Source: Selenomonas sp.
GTDB taxonomy: Bacteria; Bacillota; Negativicutes; Selenomonadales; Selenomonadaceae
Direction: 5' to 3'
Assembly: GCA_003518745.1 (NCBI GenBank)
Contig: DOYB01000111.1
Coordinates: 15,823 to 24,107, forward strand
DNA length: 8,285 nt
Position 1 is the first letter of the stretch, and each line of letters starts with the position of its first letter. The notes below the pieces were generated by a model. That model was not told the origin of the DNA and ran no database searches. It saw nothing but the letters and a program-made list of their open reading frames with translations. The position numbers and the translations under genes are program-made. Positions 1-6,388 of this stretch are shown piece by piece.

Positions 1-4
1 AGCT

Positions 5-1114
5 TCAGTCTTCAGTTTCGCTGAATTCATCCGCGACCTCAAGGATTTTGTCCTTTACCGCGAAAAAGGCCGCTACCACCTGAGGATCGAAATGGGTTCC
101 GCTTTCTGCTTTTATGATGGCAAGGGCTTTTTCATAGGGGAAGCCCTTCTTGTAGCTGCGAGTTGAGATAAGGGCATCAAATACATCAGCCACTGCCATT
201 ATTCGAGAGGAAAGCGGGATATCCTCTCCGGCCAGCCCGGAGGGATATCCGGTACCGTCCCAGCGCTCATGGTGGTATGTGGCCAGATTCCTTGCCTCGT
301 ACAGGTAATCTGAATCAGGCACGGTATCTATAAGGCTGCCGATGATTTTACCGCCGGCCGCGGCGTGGCTCTTCATCAGATCGAACTCTTCCTCCGTAAG
401 CTTTCCGGGTTTATTGAGTATCGCGTCGGGTATGGTTATTTTTCCCACATCGTGAAGAGGCGCGGATTCCACCATGTTATGGATAAAGTCATCCGTCAGT
501 ATATCTTCATAGATTCCGCTTTCCTTCATTCCATCCGCGATTATTTTTACATAGGCCGCGGTTTTCCTGATATGGTGACCGGTATTCTTATCACGGCGTT
601 CAACCATGTCCGCAAGTGTCATTATCAAGGCTGTTTGCATCTTCGCGATGGTTTCATTCTTGTTTTTGATGTCCGTCATATAGCGGACGCTGTCATGGGT
701 CATTTTTACAAATATGCGGTATACATATAAGTACTCAACCAGAGGCGAGGTATTTTTGATGCGGTATAGCTTGCGCAGAGTATTATCGTAGCCCTCGGCG
801 GTTCCTTTTGAGTCCACGAATTCATCAACCTTTTCGGCATCAACGCTCTCTGCCACCAGATTGGCTATGCCCGCCGCGAGGCGCTCGTTCTGCGCTATGG
901 CAGTTTCCATGTAGAACTCATAGCTGATTGCGGCAGAGGCAAAGGCGAATACTGAAAGGGCCACCGTCAGCAGCATGGTGATTTTTGTTCGTATTGACAT
1001 GCCACGGCACTGGTCATATTGGAAATCCATCAGATCCTGCTCTGAAAGGGGAGCCTGGTGCCAGCCTAGAAATGATAGGGGATTTTTTCTGGGGGGATTG
1101 GTTTTTTTGTCCAT
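5..1114 (-). CDS. Membrane-anchored HD-GYP domain protein, probable c-di-GMP phosphodiesterase
   Basis: This 369-residue protein probably hydrolyses cyclic di-GMP. The HD-GYP domain fills roughly residues 155-360 and its hallmark residues are intact: H180/H181, H221-D222 in APLHDVGKI, H250, H281-H282 in YHHERWDGTGYP and GYP at 289-291. The N-terminus is basic and polar, then one transmembrane helix (about 43-65) leads into a short segment (66-133) that looks like the beginning of an extracytoplasmic sensor domain. That segment breaks off after EYLYVYRI, and the sequence passes directly into the helix that normally precedes HD-GYP (FVKMTHDSVRYMTDI). Relatives I recall have about 150 more residues here, including a second transmembrane helix, so an internal in-frame deletion is likely. 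The start at 1114 is chosen because GGAGG lies 5 nt upstream; the frame stays open for 96 more codons, but these lie inside the lactate permease gene. The gene follows that permease by 20 nt, so cotranscription is likely. The stop is 4 nt from the window edge. Family assignment is firm; activity is inferred. Confidence 0.94.
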   Translation of the reverse strand: MDKKTNPPRKNPLSFLGWHQAPLSEQDLMDFQYDQCRGMSIRTKITMLLTVALSVFAFASAAISYEFYMETAIAQNERLAAGIANLVAESVDAEKVDEFVDSKGTAEGYDNTLRKLYRIKNTSPLVEYLYVYRIFVKMTHDSVRYMTDIKNKNETIAKMQTALIMTLADMVERRDKNTGHHIRKTAAYVKIIADGMKESGIYEDILTDDFIHNMVESAPLHDVGKITIPDAILNKPGKLTEEEFDLMKSHAAAGGKIIGSLIDTVPDSDYLYEARNLATYHHERWDGTGYPSGLAGEDIPLSSRIMAVADVFDALISTRSYKKGFPYEKALAIIKAESGTHFDPQVVAAFFAVKDKILEVADEFSETED

Positions 1115-1119
1115 TAGAG

Positions 1120-1124
1120 CCTCC
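1120..1124 (-). promoter_or_regulatory. Ribosome binding site fixing the HD-GYP start
   Basis: On the minus strand GGAGG is followed by 5 nt and then ATG (1114-1112). It lies in the 20-nt gap after the lactate permease stop codon and favours the 369-residue product over any longer reading. Confidence 0.85.
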
Positions 1125-1134
1125 GATATATTCC

Positions 1135-2673
1135 CTACAGAAGTGCTTGGCCGAAGTAGACAATGCAGCCCAATAGCAGGATAAAGGGAATATAGATTTT
1201 TATGGTCATGGATAGGAGCTTGCTTTCTGAGCCTGCTCCCGCCGCGCCGATGGCGCCGATGCCAATGGCGATACTCTGGGGCGCTATGAGCTTGCCGGCG
1301 CATGCTCCGGTCGCGTTGGCGGCTGCCACCCAGGTCTGGACGTGATGGTTCGCGCCTATGGCGATGGCCGCGTCCATCTGAAGCTTGCCGAGAAGAATGC
1401 AAGTGGAGGTAGCGGAACCGGTGATGAAGCCTCCTACAGAACCTATGAAGGCGGAGATGAAGGGGTACATGGTGCCTGTGGCTTCTACGGTTTTGTCGGC
1501 AATGGTGGTGGTCATTCCGCTGTAGCCCATGACCTTTGCCGTGGCGATTATGGTTATGATGGTTATGATTGTAAACCGCAGGTTGATAAGGGTGTCCTTC
1601 AGTACGGTCAACATTTCAGATGGGGAAACCTTCTGTGCCAGCCCTCCAAGAAAGGCCGCCAGGAAAATCACCACTCCCGGAGTGGCAATCCAGTAGAAGG
1701 TATATGGCATGCCTCCTTCGCCCTGGTATATCAGCACTGAGGTCTGGAACATTATGAGTGTTTCATAGACAAGGGGGAACAGCTTGCTGGTAAGCAGCAG
1801 AAGTATGAAGATGAGTATAAAGGGAAGCCATGCCAGTAAGGCCTGCTGAAAGGATATGGACAATTTTTCCTGTTTGCCCGGCATATCGTATTCAGGGTCA
1901 TTGGGGGGAAGGAATTTCGCGCAGGCTATGATAGTTCCCATGGTTATGATGGAACCGGCTACCCCGGCCAGCTCCGGCCCTATGAAATAGGAAACTCCCA
2001 ACTGGGACAGGCAGTAGGCAAGTCCGGCGAAGGTGCAGGTGAGCAGCATGCCTTTGAGCGCTTTTAGTGAATTGCCGGCTGTTATGACCATGAGAAAGGG
2101 ACATGCCATGGATAGGAGGCTCAGTTGAATTGCCACATCAGTGGCAAGCTCGATGGGATCCAGTGCCATTATGCCCGAAAGGGTTACCAGAGGAATCCCG
2201 ATGGAGCCATAGGCTGATGGGACGAAATTGGCTATGAGGCACACAGCTACCGAGGTAACGGGATTTATGCCCATGCCCGCAAGCATACTGGCAGGTATGG
2301 CGACTGCCGTCCCAAAGCCGGCCATCCCCTCCAGGAAGCCTCCGAAGCCGAAGGCAATGAGCAGTATGAGAATCCGTTTATCCGTGCTTACAGAGGTTAG
2401 CATACCCTTTATGGTGTCCATTGCCTTGGTATGGACAGACAGGTTATAGGTGAAGATGGTGGCCGTTATTATGAGCAATATGGGCCAGCATGCCAGGGCT
2501 GTGCCCTCCAGGGCCGCGGTAGCGGTGTATTCCCAAGGCATTCCGAAGAAATAGGGGCTGATTATAAGGGACAGAATGAGCGCCACAGAGCAGGCCTGCC
2601 AGGCAGCCCGTTTTAGTACGCTCAGGGCTATGATCAGCCAAAGGATTGGTAAAAGTGCCGGAAAAAACAACAA
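1135..2673 (-). CDS. lctP: L-lactate permease (LctP/LldP family)
   Basis: This 512-residue polytopic inner-membrane protein belongs to the lactate permease family, which imports lactate (and often glycolate) with protons. The family signature is clear: GFGGFLEGMAGFGTAVAIP at about residues 109-127, followed by NFVPSAYGSIGIP at 149-161, and near the C-terminus QTWVAAANATGACAGKLIAP. The N-terminus MLFFPALLPILWLII matches the usual family start, and the length is close to the common 500-560 residues. Translation appears to begin at a TTG codon (2673-2671), because an in-frame stop lies only 6 nt further upstream (2682-2680) and GGAG is 9 nt away. The HD-GYP gene follows after 20 nt. The gene is separated from the upstream symporter gene by a terminator and about 290 nt, so it probably has its own promoter. 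No lactate dehydrogenase or lactate-oxidation gene is in the window. The gene symbol is given by family; the substrate was not tested. Confidence 0.93.
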   Translation of the reverse strand: MLFFPALLPILWLIIALSVLKRAAWQACSVALILSLIISPYFFGMPWEYTATAALEGTALACWPILLIITATIFTYNLSVHTKAMDTIKGMLTSVSTDKRILILLIAFGFGGFLEGMAGFGTAVAIPASMLAGMGINPVTSVAVCLIANFVPSAYGSIGIPLVTLSGIMALDPIELATDVAIQLSLLSMACPFLMVITAGNSLKALKGMLLTCTFAGLAYCLSQLGVSYFIGPELAGVAGSIITMGTIIACAKFLPPNDPEYDMPGKQEKLSISFQQALLAWLPFILIFILLLLTSKLFPLVYETLIMFQTSVLIYQGEGGMPYTFYWIATPGVVIFLAAFLGGLAQKVSPSEMLTVLKDTLINLRFTIITIITIIATAKVMGYSGMTTTIADKTVEATGTMYPFISAFIGSVGGFITGSATSTCILLGKLQMDAAIAIGANHHVQTWVAAANATGACAGKLIAPQSIAIGIGAIGAAGAGSESKLLSMTIKIYIPFILLLGCIVYFGQALL

Positions 2674-2682
2674 GGTACATCA

Positions 2683-2686
2683 CTCC
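2683..2686 (-). promoter_or_regulatory. Ribosome binding site for the TTG start of lctP
   Basis: GGAG on the minus strand lies 9 nt before the TTG start at 2673-2671. An ATG at 2680-2678 lies between them but is out of frame and only 2 nt from the GGAG, too close for efficient initiation. A second TTG follows directly (2670-2668), so the exact first residue is uncertain by one. Confidence 0.6.
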
Positions 2687-2798
2687 ATCCACAATGTGAA
2701 AAGCTGACTTCAAAATGCTTATTCGATATTTGCTGGTCAAATTCCTTTATGAAATGATTATTTGAAGAAAAGGTGTCAGGATTTTTGCTTGGCTGATT

Positions 2799-2804
2799 AT
2801 TATA
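2799..2804 (-). promoter_or_regulatory. Candidate -10 element of the lctP promoter
   Basis: A perfect TATAAT stands on the minus strand about 125 nt before the lctP start, directly downstream of very A+T-rich DNA. The -35 position at 17-18 nt spacing (about 2822-2828) reads TGCAAT or ATGCAA, which is poor. If this promoter is real it probably depends on an activator or on the A+T-rich upstream DNA. The call is weak because TATAAT-like words are expected in such DNA. Confidence 0.3.
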
Positions 2805-2820
2805 AAACATGGAAAATAAT

Positions 2821-2920
2821 AATTGCATAATTCAATTATATTACTAAAACTGATATTTATATAGATACATATATATTTATCGAGAAAATTAGTATAAATA
2901 TAATATTAAGCAAATAAAAA
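2821..2920. other. Very A+T-rich segment in the lctP upstream region
   Basis: By direct count 14 of these 100 bases are G or C, while the flanking genes are near half G+C. It contains alternating TA tracts and short A and T runs, as in bent promoter DNA or UP-type elements. It sits between the symporter terminator and the candidate lctP -10. No open reading frame or clear inverted repeat was found inside it. Confidence 0.6.
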
Positions 2921-2942
2921 GGAGCCTATACCAGCTCCTTTT
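2911..2942 (-). terminator. Intrinsic terminator after the symporter gene
   Basis: On the minus strand AAAAGGAGC (2942-2934) pairs perfectly with GCTCCTTTT (2925-2917) across an 8-nt loop. A T-rich tail follows (TATTTG, after the four T of the stem). It begins 21 nt after the symporter stop codon, as expected for the end of the ligase-condensation-symporter transcript. There is no comparable T run on the plus side, so it should act mainly on minus-strand transcripts. Confidence 0.85.
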
Positions 2943-2963
2943 ATCATTTCAGTATGCAGTTTT

Positions 2964-4499
2964 TTATTCCTTGCCTAAAGCCGTACTGATGGGGACTACA
3001 GTCTTTTCTTCGTAACAGGAGAAGGCATCGTCCACCAGATGTTTTTCCGGCTTTCTTGTAATCGCGCTTACAACAGGCACGATCACAAGCCCAGCCAGCA
3101 TGGCTATGGCACCGCTGTTTATGGGGGATTGGAGAATCTGCGGAAACTCGGGACGGAAGAACATGTTGGTTGTCATGAGACCGCAGGCAAATATGAAGCA
3201 GGCCCAGCAGGAAGCTGCAGAGACGCTTCTGTAGTACAGGGAGTACATGAAGGGCGCCAGGAAGGCCCCCGCCATGGCCCCCCAGGAGATGCCCATGAGC
3301 TGCGCTATGAAGTTAACCGAGCTCTTATACTGTACCATGGCAAGTATTGCGGAAATCGCTATGAACACCACTATCAGCAGGCGTATGAAGAGAACCTGCT
3401 TTGACTCGCTCATGTTCTTGATGAAGTTATCCTTTATCAGGTCGATTGTTATTGTAGAACTGGAAACTATGACCAGAGATGAAAGGGTAGACATGGATGC
3501 AGAGAGCACCAGGATGACGATAAGGGCAATCATCCCCTCGGAGAGCCCTGAAAGCATGGTGGGAATGATGGAGTCATAGCCGTTGGCAGCAATATCTATT
3601 TGATCGGAGAAGAGACGTCCGAAGCCTCCAAGGAAGTAGCAGCCTCCGGCCACCACGATGGCGAACAGGGTGGATATGACAGTTCCCTTCTGTATGGCCT
3701 GTTCATCTTTGATGGCGTAGAATTTCTGTACCATCTGCGGAAGTCCCCATGTACCCAGTGAGGTCAGTATCACAACGAACAGCAGGTTAAGGGGATCCGG
3801 CCCAAAGAAGGATGCAAATATGCCGGGAGTGTCGGATACCCTTTCGTCAGTAACCCGCGCCAGTCCGTCCAGAGCCGCGAGGAAGCCGCCTTTTGAGGCA
3901 AGCACCGCTCCTATTACGGCCACCATGCCAATCAGCATGATGATGCCTTGGATGAAATCGTTTATGGCTGTTGCCATGTAGCCTCCGGCAATAACATAGA
4001 CCGCGGTGAGTACCGCCATGAGAGTTATGCACATGGAATAATCTATGTTGAAGGCCATGCCGAAAAGTCGTGAAAGTCCATTATATAATGATGCCGTATA
4101 GGGAATCATGAATATGAAGATGATTATTGCCGCCCCGATTTTCAGTGAAGGCGATCCGAAGCGCTTCTCGAAGAATTGGGGCATAGTGGCTGAATCAAGG
4201 TGACGGCTCATGATTCTGGTTCGCCGTCCAAGGATGAACCATGCCAGCAGCGAGCCAATCAGGGCGTTGCCTATCCCTGTCCAGGTGGCGGCTATGCCAT
4301 ACCGCCAGCCGAATTGTCCCGCATAGCCTATGAATACCACGGCGGAGAAATAGGAGGTTCCGTAGGCGAAGGCCGTCAGCCAGGCACCTACGTTCCTGCC
4401 TCCGAGGACGAATCCATCCACATCCGTGGCGTGTTTTCGGCAGTAGAGGCCGATGCCTATAAGTACAGCGAAATATACGCTTAAAAGTAATAGTTTCAT
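2964..4499 (-). CDS. Sodium:solute symporter (SSS family), substrate unknown
   Basis: This 511-residue polytopic membrane protein belongs to the SSS family (PutP, PanF and relatives), which couples solute uptake to Na+ entry. Family marks are FVLGGRNVG at about residues 30-38, the signature stretch GGYMATAINDFIQGIIM at 172-188, GLPQMVQKFYAIKD at 252-265, and the Na+-site helix SASMSTLSSL at 333-342, where the conserved Ser/Thr pair is retained. About 13 hydrophobic helices are visible, and the length is typical. The GLPQ segment recalls PanF-type members, but this does not fix the substrate. The ATG overlaps the TGA of the upstream gene (ATGA), and GGAGGG lies 8 nt before it, inside that gene, so translational coupling is likely. 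A strong terminator follows. Its place directly after an acyl-CoA ligase and a condensation-like protein suggests it carries a substrate or product of their reaction, perhaps a carboxylate; this is inference. Confidence 0.92.
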   Translation of the reverse strand: MKLLLLSVYFAVLIGIGLYCRKHATDVDGFVLGGRNVGAWLTAFAYGTSYFSAVVFIGYAGQFGWRYGIAATWTGIGNALIGSLLAWFILGRRTRIMSRHLDSATMPQFFEKRFGSPSLKIGAAIIIFIFMIPYTASLYNGLSRLFGMAFNIDYSMCITLMAVLTAVYVIAGGYMATAINDFIQGIIMLIGMVAVIGAVLASKGGFLAALDGLARVTDERVSDTPGIFASFFGPDPLNLLFVVILTSLGTWGLPQMVQKFYAIKDEQAIQKGTVISTLFAIVVAGGCYFLGGFGRLFSDQIDIAANGYDSIIPTMLSGLSEGMIALIVILVLSASMSTLSSLVIVSSSTITIDLIKDNFIKNMSESKQVLFIRLLIVVFIAISAILAMVQYKSSVNFIAQLMGISWGAMAGAFLAPFMYSLYYRSVSAASCWACFIFACGLMTTNMFFRPEFPQILQSPINSGAIAMLAGLVIVPVVSAITRKPEKHLVDDAFSCYEEKTVVPISTALGKE

Positions 4500-6385
4500 T
4501 TACCGGGCCCTCCATATTTCTTGGCATCCCTTGCGGCGTATTCTGCCGCATGCTCCAAAAGCTCATTGTCTGCTCTGATGGCAGATAGAGGAATGTAGAG
4601 GACACTGGTCTTCTTGCTTGCTGTTTGGAGGGAGAACTCGGATTTGCTTTCGGAAAAAAGGTCATTGCTGTTCAGACATTCATTTGCCCTCAGGACATCC
4701 AGGGGCAACATGGCAGGGCCGTATTTCATGCTGCGGGCTACAGCGCCCTCAAGAACAAACAGCAGCGAATCCTCAGGCTCGCTGAGATTTATGCTTTGGT
4801 TCTCGAAAAAGGTTTTAGTTTGTGCCGCCTCTGACAGGGGGGCAAGCTTCTCCATTGGGAGCCCGGCAAACATTACTAATTTGGATATGGCCTCAAGCTG
4901 CAGTTTAGACTGGCTTGAAGGATCCAACGCCTTTCCGCGGATTCCCGAAAGCTGTTCATCAATGGAAAGTACAAGCTCCTCGCAGGGGCTATCCCAATGC
5001 TCCAGAAAATGATGCAATATGGTCTCATAGTGTTTCGCCAGTCGTTCAACGCCGTTGTATTCAAATTTGTTCTTGTCGTATACGAAGTGGATATTAAGCC
5101 TGTTGTCAATTATATGGAAGTAAACAACCAAATCGTAACGGTTTGACTCCCAGGTCCGCATATCCACTACACGCCCGTCAGGTGATGCTTCAGCCTTGGG
5201 ATAGGATTTGACGTCCATGGAAAGGGCATGGAAGCTGAGAATGTGTGAGAACAGTTCATCAGGCTTTCGGATGCCGACACTGTGGAGCATATCCATCATG
5301 CGTGTGCAGGGGTATGATTGGGATGTAAACATCTGTCGTAACTGCTGCCCTATGATTTCCTTGATGGTTTGCTTGTCACTGCATTTAAGTCTGACTATCA
5401 TGGGGGTTATGATACTGGCAGTGGCTGTCGCGTTGTGCAGCCTGGCGCAATTATCGGGTACCAGCATGCAGTAGTAGGTTTCAGGGCTGCCGGAGATATA
5501 CCTTAGCAGCATGCCCCATGCTGTCTGCAGGGTGGTCATAAGCATGCTTTTGTTATTGTTGGATCTCTCCAGCAGAGCCTTCATATCCGAGGATGAGAGT
5601 CTAAGCTCGCATCGTCCAGGGACGTATGACCTGCCGGAAGGTTTGTACCCGGGAAGCTCAGGCTTTGGAGGCAGCTCCTTGAGCAGGCTTTTCCAATATG
5701 AATCCACAGCATGTGAAAGTTGTGGCTCTTGCTCAGGTATGTAAACTCCGGCAATATTTTCAGGAGAAATCCGGTCATGCCCTAAGGCTTTGGCAATCAG
5801 CTCATGGACGCTCCAACACCGTGATGTCAATATGGATTGAGTCACGATAATGGCTGTCTCATTCTTTCCTGTGGTGATTACGCTCAAGCGCACCAAATTG
5901 TCCGATACTGGATCGAATGCCCGTTGCTTTTCGACATCCATGAGCTTTGAGAGAGCAAGGGGCAGGGCGTTTGCCGTCATATTTTCCATATTGCGATAGG
6001 CGATATCGGGGGTTCTTGAACGGAAGGTTACCCGTACCCTGACCTTTCCTAGGTCGCAGTAATTTGAACGGAGCATAGGATTTTGATTGAACAGCTCCTG
6101 AACCGCAAGATTGAAGTCGTTCTGATCTATGGCATCATTGACCTTGTACAGAATCTGAACCGTGAAATTAGGCGAGATAAGGAATTGGCCGTCAAAGATA
6201 CAGGTCTCCCACTCAGTAAGTGGATATATGCGTTCTATGGAGCGCAGGCTGATCGTATTTTTCTCCGGTTCAGACTGCGCTCCGTACTGACGTACCAAAA
6301 CTGCTTTTAGGTCATCTGCCAGACTGTTGAATTGGAGCATATCGTTTTTGGCTATGCTGCCAATCGTATTGGAATCCTTTTTCAT
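4496..6385 (-). CDS. Condensation-domain protein fused to a cNMP-binding-like domain, catalytic motif missing
   Basis: This is a 629-residue, probably soluble protein. Residues about 50-480 read as a non-ribosomal peptide synthetase condensation (C) domain: YPLTEWETCIF at 54-64 matches the first C motif, ITPMIVRLKC at 326-335 the mid-domain NTLPLRV-like strand, and RYDLVVYFHIIDNRLNIHFVY at 416-436 the late strands. The catalytic HHxxxDG motif should fall at 184-190 but reads SILTSRC, followed by the usual WS; no histidine is present. Residues about 495-620 resemble a CAP/CNBD fold (KLVMFAGLPMEKLAPLSEAA, then SLLFVLEGAV), but the Gly-Glu and Arg of the phosphate-binding cassette are not visible. 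No DNA-binding helix-turn-helix follows and no carrier domain is present. The ATG lies 3 nt after the ligase stop, with AAGGA 7 nt upstream; the stop overlaps the symporter start. It may be a divergent acyltransferase, a scaffold or a regulatory subunit of the ligase. The domain calls come from motif reading, and the C-domain call is the firmer one. Confidence 0.83.
   Translation of the reverse strand: MKKDSNTIGSIAKNDMLQFNSLADDLKAVLVRQYGAQSEPEKNTISLRSIERIYPLTEWETCIFDGQFLISPNFTVQILYKVNDAIDQNDFNLAVQELFNQNPMLRSNYCDLGKVRVRVTFRSRTPDIAYRNMENMTANALPLALSKLMDVEKQRAFDPVSDNLVRLSVITTGKNETAIIVTQSILTSRCWSVHELIAKALGHDRISPENIAGVYIPEQEPQLSHAVDSYWKSLLKELPPKPELPGYKPSGRSYVPGRCELRLSSSDMKALLERSNNNKSMLMTTLQTAWGMLLRYISGSPETYYCMLVPDNCARLHNATATASIITPMIVRLKCSDKQTIKEIIGQQLRQMFTSQSYPCTRMMDMLHSVGIRKPDELFSHILSFHALSMDVKSYPKAEASPDGRVVDMRTWESNRYDLVVYFHIIDNRLNIHFVYDKNKFEYNGVERLAKHYETILHHFLEHWDSPCEELVLSIDEQLSGIRGKALDPSSQSKLQLEAISKLVMFAGLPMEKLAPLSEAAQTKTFFENQSINLSEPEDSLLFVLEGAVARSMKYGPAMLPLDVLRANECLNSNDLFSESKSEFSLQTASKKTSVLYIPLSAIRADNELLEHAAEYAARDAKKYGGPGK
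5816..5836 (-). other. Site of the missing HHxxxDG motif
   Basis: These codons give S-I-L-T-S-R-C (residues 184-190) where condensation domains carry H-H-x-x-x-D-G. The following Trp-Ser (191-192) and the preceding beta strand (ETAIIVTQ) anchor the alignment. The second His, taken as the catalytic base in the family, is replaced by Ile; the Asp is replaced by Arg. Confidence 0.7.
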
Positions 6386-6388
6386 TTG

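Noticed and set aside
1115..1402. A 96-codon N-terminal extension of the HD-GYP reading frame.
   Set aside because: It overlaps the 3' end of lctP in another frame, its residues look random (Arg/His-rich), and a good ribosome site sits just before the ATG at 1114.
2726..2744. Imperfect inverted repeat ATTTG-N5-CAAAT upstream of lctP, considered as an operator.
   Set aside because: Only 5 bp per arm match, and such arms are expected by chance in A+T-rich DNA.
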